DNA of 5,579 bases from Bacillota bacterium (GTDB taxonomy: Bacteria; Bacillota; Clostridia; UBA1381): positions 1 to 5,579 of the forward strand of contig JAJQAT010000188.1 of assembly GCA_021203665.1 (NCBI GenBank), in the 5' to 3' direction. Positions 1 to 5,274 of the stretch are shown in pieces. Position 1 is the stretch's first letter; every line of letters begins with the position of its first letter. The notes beneath the pieces were generated by a model, which had not been told where the DNA came from, ran no database searches, and saw only the letters and a program-made list of their open reading frames with translations. Position numbers and translations under genes: made by a program.

Positions 1-189
1 GGATTTATCGGAGGAATGCTGCTTTTGATTGTTCTGATACCGATAGCTTCGGTTATACTGACTATTCCCATAGAATTTATAGCGTTGCTTTTTTCAACAT
101 TCGGTGTGGAAGGAACATTTGGATTGTCGATTATTGCAGCTATTATACTCGGTATATTAAGTAATTGTGTGTTTATATTTTTCTTTTAG
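1..189 (+). CDS. 3' end of a hydrophobic membrane protein gene (partial)
   Basis: The first reading frame is open from the window edge and stops at TAG (187-189), giving 62 visible residues. The start lies outside the window. The visible part is almost entirely hydrophobic: one segment near residues 5-34 (MLLLIVLIPIASVILTIP), a short polar turn around the sequence FGVEGTFG, and a second segment to the end (LSIIAAIILGILSNCVFIFFF). This supports at least two membrane helices with essentially no cytoplasmic tail. The stop codon overlaps the ribosome binding site of the next gene, so the two are very likely co-transcribed and possibly translationally coupled. I do not recognise the family. The reading frame is well supported because it ends precisely at the start signals of the next gene; the function is unknown. 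Confidence 0.7.
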   Translation, partial: GFIGGMLLLIVLIPIASVILTIPIEFIALLFSTFGVEGTFGLSIIAAIILGILSNCVFIFFF

Positions 190-193
190 GGGG
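188..193 (+). promoter_or_regulatory. Ribosome binding site overlapping the upstream stop codon
   Basis: AGGGGG lies 7 nt before the ATG at 201 and shares bases with the TAG stop of the preceding gene. This decides the start at 201 over the in-frame ATG at 165, which lies inside the upstream gene and has no comparable site. The overlap suggests coupled translation. Confidence 0.65.
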
Positions 194-200
194 TTTTATA

Positions 201-509
201 ATGGAAAAGAACAAAATTGTAAGGGATTTGGTAATATCGTTAATATGCTTCGCGGCGGGAATTGCTTTCGGAATTTCTCAAGCGAAGGGCGAAAGTTTTA
301 TTTTGCAGGTTGTCGTGTCCGGAGCAATGCTCGGAGGTCTGTGGTACGGATGGCAGCTTCTCACATTTATAACGCCGAATGTATTTTTGATTATGCCGAT
401 AATCGGTTGGGTAATATTCTTTTTGATAAAGCTTATTTTATCGTTGATTATAGCCCCGTTCGCTTTTGTGTTTAAAACAATAACAAACATAATAGCGCTG
501 GCAAGATAA
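201..509 (+). CDS. Small membrane protein of unknown function (102 aa)
   Basis: A complete frame of 102 codons ending in TAA (507-509). The start at 201 is chosen because AGGGGG sits 7 nt upstream; an earlier in-frame ATG at 165 would add 12 residues that overlap the preceding gene. After a short charged N-terminus (MEKNKIVRD) the protein has a hydrophobic segment at about residues 9-26, a second at about 33-53 (with GGLWYGW), and a long hydrophobic stretch at about 60-92 that could be one or two further helices. The C-terminus is short and ends in Ala-Arg. No catalytic or binding motif is visible and I do not recognise the family. It follows another hydrophobic gene with an 11-bp gap, so the pair is probably one operon whose products may act together in the membrane; that last point is inference. 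Confidence 0.75.
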   Translation: MEKNKIVRDLVISLICFAAGIAFGISQAKGESFILQVVVSGAMLGGLWYGWQLLTFITPNVFLIMPIIGWVIFFLIKLILSLIIAPFAFVFKTITNIIALAR

Positions 510-522
510 AATTTCTTTAAAA

Positions 523-556
523 TAAACGGCGCGGGAATATAAACCCGCGCAGTTTA
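523..556. terminator. Bidirectional terminator-like hairpin between convergent genes
   Basis: GCGCGGG (529-535) pairs perfectly with CCCGCGC (544-550) around an 8-nt loop. After one mismatch the stem continues with TAAAC (523-527) against GTTTA (552-556). It lies 13 nt after the + strand stop at 509 and 11 nt from the deaminase stop on the - strand. Read on the - strand the stem is followed by a T-rich run (TTTTAAAGAAATTTT), and on the + strand by the weaker GTATTT. It therefore probably terminates the deaminase transcript well and the + strand operon less well. Confidence 0.75.
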
Positions 557-567
557 GTATTTACAAC

Positions 568-1050
568 TTACAATTCAATCGTAAGCCGTCTGCCGGTCGG
601 CTCGTATCTGCGGTACTTCACGCCGACCATATCAAACATTTTCTTTGACGCGAGATTATCGTCCTCGCCGCAGTATTTATCCGACATATACACGACCTCG
701 CGGATTCCGCTTTGAATTATCGCTTTCGCGCACTCGTTGCACGGGAAAAGCGTTACATACAGCTTCGCGCCGTCAAGCGAGCCGGAGCTGCGGTTTAGGA
801 TAGCGTTCAGCTCCGCGTGGCAAACGTACATATATTTTGTGTCAATGGGATTTTCAGCCTCGCGCTCCCACGGCATTTTATCATCGTCGCAGCCTATCGG
901 CATACCGTTATAGCCGAGCGACAGAATTTTATTCTCACGATTCACGATGCACGCGCCGACCTGCGTGTTGGAGTCCTTGCTGCGCTGTGCCGATAAAAGT
1001 GCGATGCCCATAAAATATTCGTCCCAGGATATGTAGTCTTGTCGTTTCAT
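568..1050 (-). CDS. dCMP deaminase (cytidine/deoxycytidylate deaminase family)
   Basis: Zinc-dependent deaminase predicted to convert dCMP to dUMP, the thymidylate synthase substrate, in the cytoplasm. The 160-aa protein carries the family signature: His78 and Glu80 in CHAELNAI (zinc ligand and proton shuttle), and Cys104 and Cys107 in PCNEC (the other zinc ligands). The substrate-side motif SLGYNGMPIGCDD (44-56) is typical of dCMP deaminases, as opposed to tRNA adenosine or free cytidine deaminases. The ending PTGRRLTIEL also fits the ComEB-like Firmicutes deaminases, and the length is within the usual range. The ATG at 1050 is preceded by GGAGGA (1056-1061) with 5-nt spacing. It is separated from purD by 270 bp of repeat-rich DNA and so probably has its own promoter, though I could not identify one with confidence. 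A terminator-like hairpin follows. Allosteric control by dCTP and dTTP is known for many family members but cannot be read here. Confidence 0.93.
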   Translation of the reverse strand: MKRQDYISWDEYFMGIALLSAQRSKDSNTQVGACIVNRENKILSLGYNGMPIGCDDDKMPWEREAENPIDTKYMYVCHAELNAILNRSSGSLDGAKLYVTLFPCNECAKAIIQSGIREVVYMSDKYCGEDDNLASKKMFDMVGVKYRRYEPTGRRLTIEL

Positions 1051-1129
1051 TTTATTCCTCCGTTTTGGTTTGGTTGTATATGGTGCTGTAAATTTGGATT
1101 TAGGTGTGTAATATCGGTACGTGATAAAA

Positions 1130-1248
1130 CCCCTCTGTCATTTGCTATCGCAAATGACACCTCCCCCCGGGGGAAGGCTAATCTTTTCAAATGTGCCTAT
1201 ACAAGCCTTCCCTTGGGGGAAGGTGTCGGCAGAGCCGACGGATGAGGG
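1130..1248. repeat. MITE-like inverted repeat with hairpin-bearing arms
   Basis: Two related arms face each other. The left arm (1130-1179) reads CCCCTC, a hairpin, ACACCTCCCCCC, then GGGGGAAGGCT. The right arm (1204-1248), reverse-complemented, reads CCCTCATCC, a hairpin, ACACCTTCCCCC, then AAGGGAAGGCT. The left-arm hairpin is TGTCATTTGC/GCAAATGACA (10-bp perfect stem, 1136-1145 with 1150-1159). The right-arm hairpin is GTCGGC/GCCGAC (1225-1230 with 1234-1239). A 24-bp unique stretch lies between the arms. No gene is encoded, so any movement would need a transposase supplied from elsewhere. Similar GGGGGAAGG elements are, to my knowledge, common between genes of gut Clostridia. It fills the gap between purD and the deaminase gene. 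Confidence 0.7.
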
Positions 1249-1249
1249 C

Positions 1250-1276
1250 GATTTTCAAGGCAAAGCCTTGAAAATC
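1250..1276. repeat. Perfect 12-bp hairpin downstream of purD
   Basis: GATTTTCAAGGC (1250-1261) and GCCTTGAAAATC (1265-1276) form a perfect 12-bp stem with a 3-nt loop. It abuts the MITE-like element and lies about 45 nt past the purD stop on the - strand. The base of the stem is AT-rich but no T-run follows on the - strand (the next bases are GCCCTC), so it is not a canonical intrinsic terminator of purD. It may stabilise or delimit the purD mRNA 3' end, or be part of the neighbouring repeat element. Confidence 0.55.
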
Positions 1277-1320
1277 TTTCGCAAAGCGTTCCTGCGCTAA
1301 CCCCAAATTTACGCGCTTTA

Positions 1321-2577
1321 TCAATACTTTTTTACTCCTATATCACTTCTGTGGAACTCGTCCTTAAATGAAATTTTCTCCACGCCCGCGTAGGCGTTTT
1401 TGATCGCCTCATCGAGGTCTTTTCCGACTGCGGTAACGCCCAAAACGCGTCCGCCGTTCGTTACAATCTTTCCGTCCTTTAACGCCGTACCCGCGTGGAA
1501 CACCGTGAGATCTCCCACATTGTCAAGTCCGGTTATCTCATAACCCTTTTTGTAGCTTACCGGATAACCGCCCGATGCCATAACCACGCATACCGCCGCG
1601 TTATCCTCCCATTCTATCTCAATCTCGTCAAGCCGCTCGTCAATGACCGCCTCCATAATTTCAACAAGGTCTGTCTTTAATCTCGGCAGAACAACCTGCG
1701 TTTCCGGGTCGCCGAAACGGCAGTTGTACTCGATTACCTTAACTCCGTTTTGGGTCATCATAAGTCCGAAGTACAGCACGCCCTTAAACGGTCTGCCCTC
1801 CGCGTTCATCGCCTTTATTGTAGGCAAAAATATGTTTTCCATACACTCCGCCGCTTTCGCATCGTCATACAGGCGGCTCGGCGAGAACGTACCCATACCG
1901 CCGGTGTTAAGTCCCTCGTCATTGTCGTAGGCTCTCTTGTGGTCTTGGGCGCTCACCATCGGCTTTACCGTCTTGCCGTCTGTGAACGCAAGCACGCTTA
2001 CCTCGGGACCCGTCAAAAATTCCTCGACAACCACGCGGCTGCCGCTCTTTCCGAATTTGCCGCCGTCTATCATATCGTGAACGGCGTCCTCCGCCTCCTC
2101 AAGATTTTGCGCTATTATTACGCCCTTGCCCAATGCAAGACCGTCAGCCTTGATAACCGTTGGGAATGTGCCTTTTTTGATGTATTCTATCGCCTTGCCG
2201 CTCTCGGTAAACACCTCGTAGCCCGCTGTCGGGATATTGTACTTCTTCATCAATTCCTTTGAAAAAGCCTTGCTGCCCTCGATAATCGCCGCGTTTGCGC
2301 GAGGTCCGAACGCGCGTATTCCCGCCGCCTCCATCGCGTCAACCATTCCGTCTACAAGCGGATCGTCCGGCGCGACCATTACAAGGTCGATTTCTTTTTC
2401 CTTGGCGAATGCTGCCATTTTTTCCTTGTCCATTACGTTGATGTCCACGCACTCGGCTATTTCCGCAATACCGCCGTTGCCCGGCGCGCAGTAAATTTTT
2501 TCAACCTTCGGCGACTGCGCTATTTTCCATACTATAGCGTGCTCGCGTCCGCCGCTGCCTATTACTAAAATTTTCAT
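1321..2577 (-). CDS. purD: Phosphoribosylamine--glycine ligase (GAR synthetase)
   Basis: Catalyses the second step of de novo purine synthesis: 5-phosphoribosylamine + glycine + ATP gives glycinamide ribonucleotide. It is a cytoplasmic ATP-grasp enzyme. The 418-aa protein has the N-terminal domain opening MKILVIGSGGREHAI and the substrate-site loop VAPDDPLVDG (68-77). The ATP-grasp segments are KADGLALGKGVI (143-154), VVVEEFLTGPEVSVLAF (182-198), QDHKRAYDNDEGLNTGGMG (211-229) and the metal-binding EYNCRFGDPETQ (283-294). The C-terminal domain ends in the usual DIG-containing motif (FHRSDIGVKKY). Length is close to characterised PurD proteins (about 420-430 aa), with no truncation or frameshift. 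The ATG at 2577 follows AGGAGGT (2584-2590) with 6-nt spacing. Only 38 bp separate it from the upstream secreted-protein gene, with no hairpin between them, so it is probably transcribed from further upstream. Confidence 0.97.
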   Translation of the reverse strand: MKILVIGSGGREHAIVWKIAQSPKVEKIYCAPGNGGIAEIAECVDINVMDKEKMAAFAKEKEIDLVMVAPDDPLVDGMVDAMEAAGIRAFGPRANAAIIEGSKAFSKELMKKYNIPTAGYEVFTESGKAIEYIKKGTFPTVIKADGLALGKGVIIAQNLEEAEDAVHDMIDGGKFGKSGSRVVVEEFLTGPEVSVLAFTDGKTVKPMVSAQDHKRAYDNDEGLNTGGMGTFSPSRLYDDAKAAECMENIFLPTIKAMNAEGRPFKGVLYFGLMMTQNGVKVIEYNCRFGDPETQVVLPRLKTDLVEIMEAVIDERLDEIEIEWEDNAAVCVVMASGGYPVSYKKGYEITGLDNVGDLTVFHAGTALKDGKIVTNGGRVLGVTAVGKDLDEAIKNAYAGVEKISFKDEFHRSDIGVKKY

Positions 2578-2615
2578 ACTTTGACCTCCTAAATTAATGT
2601 ATTCCCGTGTAATAT

Positions 2616-3686
2616 TTACACGTCCTCCTCATCTCCGTTGTACAAATAAACCGCGATTTGAACAAAGGTATCCATATCCTGAATCATATCGTCTGTCTTT
2701 TCAAATGTGCCGTAAGCCGCGCGTCCGTCCTCGGTTACCTCGCAGAAATACCAATTATCCGCGTCCAAATAATCATTCTCCGCCGTGAAATACCTCGGCG
2801 CTCCGTCTTCGGACGCCGCTATGCCGATATATTTACAGTCAACATAGTTGTCCGCGGACTTAAAAACGAGAACCGCATACCGCGTGCCGTCATTCTCCGC
2901 ACAGCCGGTCGCCTCGATATAGCTTCCGTTGTCAATTCCGGCTTTATTTATAACATCGCTGAAATATTCAATCAGATTACCCTCCGCAAGGCTGTCCGCG
3001 TCAACAGTATACTGCGTTTCCGATTGGTATTGAACGTAAGCGACATACGACGCCGCAAGCGTGTCCCAAATCTCCGTCACGGTCTTTAAAAATGTCTCGT
3101 TGTCGCCCAAAAGCTCATAAATCGAATCCGCGTTTTCGAACACATAGCTCGGCAGCGTGCTTTGCTCAAACTCATAGCGCATGGTGGGCGCGAGACTCTT
3201 CAAAATTTCCATATCCTCGTCCGTCAGCTCCGCCTTTTCAGCCGGCTCGGTGCTTGCGGCAGTGGTTGTTATAATAACGCTTTTCGCGTCGCCGTCCCAC
3301 TCCACTTCCGCGTCAAGCCCCTCCGAAACGGCTCTTACCGGCACAAGCGTGCGGTCATCGACAATTTTTGCCGGAACATCAAGCTCGACAGTAGCGCCGT
3401 TTTTATAAAGCGTATTGCTGTCAATCGTGACCTTTACAACATTGGTGCCGCGAATCGCCGTCGCGGTTTGCGTTTCACCGTCCCATTCCACCTGCGCGCC
3501 GAGCGCCTCGAATATCGCGCGGAGCGGAACAAGTGTTCTTCCGTCCTCGATAATCGGATTTACGTCAAATGTCAGCTGCGCGCCGTCAACATAAACCTTA
3601 ACATCATCGTCCGCCATAGCGGTAAACGATACGCACAGCGTCAGCACCGCCGCGAATACGGCGGCAATTTTGCTTTTCTTTTTCAT
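2616..3686 (-). CDS. Secreted protein with tandem copper amine oxidase N-terminal-type (stalk) domains
   Basis: The 356-aa product starts with a typical Sec signal peptide: MKKKSK, a hydrophobic core (IAAVFAAVLTLCVSFTA), and a likely signal peptidase I site after AMA (residue 25). Two copies of the Cu_amine_oxidN1-type repeat follow. The first is at about residues 28-90, with NPIIEDGRTLVPLRAIFEAL and VEWDG; the second is at about 91-140, with KIVDDRTLVPVRAVSEGL and VEWDG. These domains are common in extracellular Firmicutes proteins and do not imply oxidase activity. A Thr/Ala/Glu linker (141-152) leads to an acidic, mainly helical-looking domain (153-356) that I do not recognise. No lipobox or LPXTG anchor is visible. 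The start is the ATG at 3686, preceded by GAGGGG; a TTG at 3698 would overlap that site. The gene lies between two purine genes without obvious functional relation. Confidence 0.87.
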   Translation of the reverse strand: MKKKSKIAAVFAAVLTLCVSFTAMADDDVKVYVDGAQLTFDVNPIIEDGRTLVPLRAIFEALGAQVEWDGETQTATAIRGTNVVKVTIDSNTLYKNGATVELDVPAKIVDDRTLVPVRAVSEGLDAEVEWDGDAKSVIITTTAASTEPAEKAELTDEDMEILKSLAPTMRYEFEQSTLPSYVFENADSIYELLGDNETFLKTVTEIWDTLAASYVAYVQYQSETQYTVDADSLAEGNLIEYFSDVINKAGIDNGSYIEATGCAENDGTRYAVLVFKSADNYVDCKYIGIAASEDGAPRYFTAENDYLDADNWYFCEVTEDGRAAYGTFEKTDDMIQDMDTFVQIAVYLYNGDEEDV

Positions 3687-3690
3687 AATT

Positions 3691-3696
3691 CCCCTC
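3691..3696 (-). promoter_or_regulatory. Ribosome binding site fixing the start of the secreted protein
   Basis: On the - strand GAGGGG is followed by AATT and then ATG (3684-3686). The site favours a start at residue MKKKSK, which also gives a textbook signal peptide, over the upstream in-frame TTG at 3696-3698. Confidence 0.6.
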
Positions 3697-3754
3697 AACT
3701 TTCTTTGTTAATGATAAAATCCCTGTTCCGCTCATTTTATGCACAACGAGCCGC

Positions 3755-4065
3755 AAACCGCAGAATCTGTTTCAGATGTGCCCAAAGGCACCGGGTGCCG
3801 TACTTACGGTACTGCCCCGTTGTTTTTATGTGCATATGGCGCCGATTTGCTTTTCCAAAACCGCAGAATCGGTTTCAGATGTGCTGAAAGGCACAGGGTG
3901 CCGTACCCGGGGTACTGCCCCGTTGTTTTTATGTGCATATGGCACCGATTTGCTTTTCCAAAACCGCAGAATCGGTTTCAGATGTGCTGAAAGGCAATGG
4001 GTGCCGTACCCGGGGTACTGCCCCATTGCTTTGAAGTGCATATGGAGCCGATTATGCGGTTTTGG
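3755..4065. repeat. Three tandem copies of a 103-bp palindromic repeat
   Basis: The marker AAACCGCAGAATC begins at 3755, 3858 and 3961, and GTGCATATGG recurs at 3830, 3933 and 4036, so the period is exactly 103 bp with no spacers. Copies 1 and 2 differ at about 9 of 103 positions. Copy 3 is close over its first 80 bases and then diverges at its outer end (TGCGGTTTT in place of TGCTTTTCC). Each copy is a long imperfect palindrome centred on GTACC/GGTAC (copy 1: GTACT/GGTAC). The central hairpins span 3788-3823, 3891-3926 and 3994-4029. The array occupies most of the 382-bp gap between the secreted-protein gene and the AICAR transformylase gene. Because 103 is not a multiple of three, open frames across it are not repeat proteins. 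There is no T-run after any stem on the - strand, so it does not look like a set of intrinsic terminators. Confidence 0.9.
3958..4065. other. Approximately 108-nt long hairpin formed by the third repeat copy
   Basis: Positions 3958-4010 fold back on 4014-4065 around the loop CGG (4011-4013). The arms run from CCAAAACCGC (3958-3967) pairing with GCGGTTTTGG (4056-4065), through AATCGG with CCGATT, to GCAATGGG (3994-4001) with CCCATTGC (4022-4029) and GTACC with GGTAC. By hand I count about 47 paired positions of 52 on the + strand, including five G-T wobbles, with one bulge (T4002). Its outer end is 3 nt from the AICAR transformylase stop codon, so the transformylase mRNA would carry the complementary hairpin directly after its stop. 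Confidence 0.8.
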
Positions 4066-4068
4066 GGA

Positions 4069-5241
4069 TTAATGGTGGAATAATCTGATCCCAGTAAATG
4101 CCATTGCCATATTGTACTTATTGCACGTTTCAATCACGTTATCATCGCGAATCGAGCCGCCGGGCTGCGCTATTACGGTAACGCCGGACTTTCTTGCGCG
4201 CTCGATATTGTCACCGAACGGGAAGAACGCGTCAGAGCCGAGCGCGACGTCCGTATTCTTGTCAAGCCATGCGCGCTGTTCCTCCTTTGTGAACACCTCC
4301 GGCTTTACTTTAAATGTGTTTTCCCATGCGCCGTCCGCTAAAACGTCCATATATTCGTCCGAGATGTACACGTCAATCGCGTTATCGCGATCCGCTCTCT
4401 TTATTCCGTCAACAAACTGCAAATTAAGCACCTGCGGCGCCTGACGCAGCCACCATATATCCGCCTTGTTGCCCGCAAGACGCGTGCAGTGGATTCTCGA
4501 CTGCTGACCCGCGCCGATGCCGATAGCCTGTCCGTCCTTAACGTAGCACACGCTGTTCGACTGCGTGTATTTAAGCGTTATAAGCGCGATTTTCAGGTTG
4601 CGTTTCGCCTCGTCCGACAATGCCTTGTTGTCGGTTACAAGATTTGAAAGAAGCTCGTCATTTATATCAAGCTCGTTTCTGCCCTGCTCGAAGGTAACGC
4701 CGAATACCTGCTTTCTCTCAATCTCGGCGGGAGTATAATTTTCATCTATTTTTATGATATTGTAATTTCCCTTTTTCTTTGCCTTTAAAATTTCAAGCGC
4801 CTCATCGGTATATCCCGGAGCGATTATTCCATCGGAAACCTCCTTTTTTATAAGCAGCGCCGTAGCCTTGTCGCACTCGTCCGAAAGGGCAATAAAATCA
4901 CCGAAGGACGACATTCTGTCCGCGCCTCTCGCGCGCGCGTACGCGTTCGCAAGCGGAGTAAGCTCGACATCATCGACAAAGTAAATCTTCTTGAGAGTGT
5001 CGCTAAGCGGCATACCTACCGCCGCGCCCGCCGGTGAAACGTGCTTAAACGATGTAGCCGCGGGAAGTCCCGTTGCCTTCTTCAGCTCCTTTACAAGCTG
5101 CCAGCCATTCAGCGCGTCAAGCAAATTGATATAACCCGGCTTTCCGCAGATTACCTCAAACGGCAGCTCGCCGCTTTCCATAAATACCCTCGACGGCTTC
5201 TGGTTCGGATTGCAGCCGTACTTTAATTGCATTTCGTTCAT
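4069..5241 (-). CDS. purH: Stand-alone AICAR transformylase (PurH C-terminal domain only)
   Basis: Predicted to formylate AICAR with 10-formyl-tetrahydrofolate to FAICAR, the penultimate step of IMP synthesis, in the cytoplasm. The 390-aa protein starts directly in the transformylase domain with KYGCNPNQ (7-14; RYGENPHQ in bifunctional PurH). The catalytic Lys66-His67 pair lies in SFKHVSPAGAA. Further family motifs are GIGAGQQSRI (241-250), SDAFFPFGD (336-344) and AQPGGSIRDDNVI (358-370), with the terminal TGIRLFHH. Bifunctional PurH is about 510-530 aa with an N-terminal IMP cyclohydrolase domain, which is absent here. Single-domain versions of about 390 aa are known in Clostridia and need a separate cyclohydrolase, not seen in this window. 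The ATG at 5241 follows AGGG (5251-5254) at 9-nt spacing, a modest site. A transposase gene ends 33 bp upstream and a long hairpin begins 3 nt after the stop. Confidence 0.94.
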   Translation of the reverse strand: MNEMQLKYGCNPNQKPSRVFMESGELPFEVICGKPGYINLLDALNGWQLVKELKKATGLPAATSFKHVSPAGAAVGMPLSDTLKKIYFVDDVELTPLANAYARARGADRMSSFGDFIALSDECDKATALLIKKEVSDGIIAPGYTDEALEILKAKKKGNYNIIKIDENYTPAEIERKQVFGVTFEQGRNELDINDELLSNLVTDNKALSDEAKRNLKIALITLKYTQSNSVCYVKDGQAIGIGAGQQSRIHCTRLAGNKADIWWLRQAPQVLNLQFVDGIKRADRDNAIDVYISDEYMDVLADGAWENTFKVKPEVFTKEEQRAWLDKNTDVALGSDAFFPFGDNIERARKSGVTVIAQPGGSIRDDNVIETCNKYNMAMAFTGIRLFHH

Positions 5242-5274
5242 TTTTATCGTCCCTTTCGTTTTTTATTAAAATTT

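Noticed and set aside
1062..1129. Promoter for the deaminase gene (TATACA-like and TTTACA-like hexamers on the - strand)
   Set aside because: The hexamers are too close together (about 6 nt) to be a sigma-A pair and no better combination was found, so no promoter is called.
1039..1245. 68-codon + strand open frame across the deaminase start and the inverted repeat
   Set aside because: It runs through the MITE-like element and antisense to the deaminase start; low-complexity translation, no ribosome binding site.
1750..2262. 170-codon + strand open frame opposite purD
   Set aside because: It lies wholly antisense to a clear, full-length purD with all family motifs, and the translation has no recognisable features.
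2616..3698. TTG start at 3696-3698 for the secreted protein
   Set aside because: The TTG overlaps the GAGGGG site that serves the ATG at 3686, and the shorter form gives the better signal peptide.
3697..3754. Promoter for the secreted protein (TATCAT on the - strand)
   Set aside because: No -35 element lies at an acceptable distance; the evidence is too weak.
3755..4065. CRISPR array
   Set aside because: The units are 103 bp, directly contiguous and without unique spacers, and no cas genes are present.
3755..4065. Intrinsic terminators after the AICAR transformylase gene
   Set aside because: The stems are strong but no T-run follows any of them on the - strand; the structure is too long and repeated for a simple terminator.
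3739..4072. Open frames on both strands across the repeat array (for example 3776-4072 + and 3826-4041 -)
   Set aside because: The 103-bp period is not a multiple of three, so each copy is read in a different frame. The frames have no ribosome binding sites of note, and the sequence is explained by palindromic repeats.
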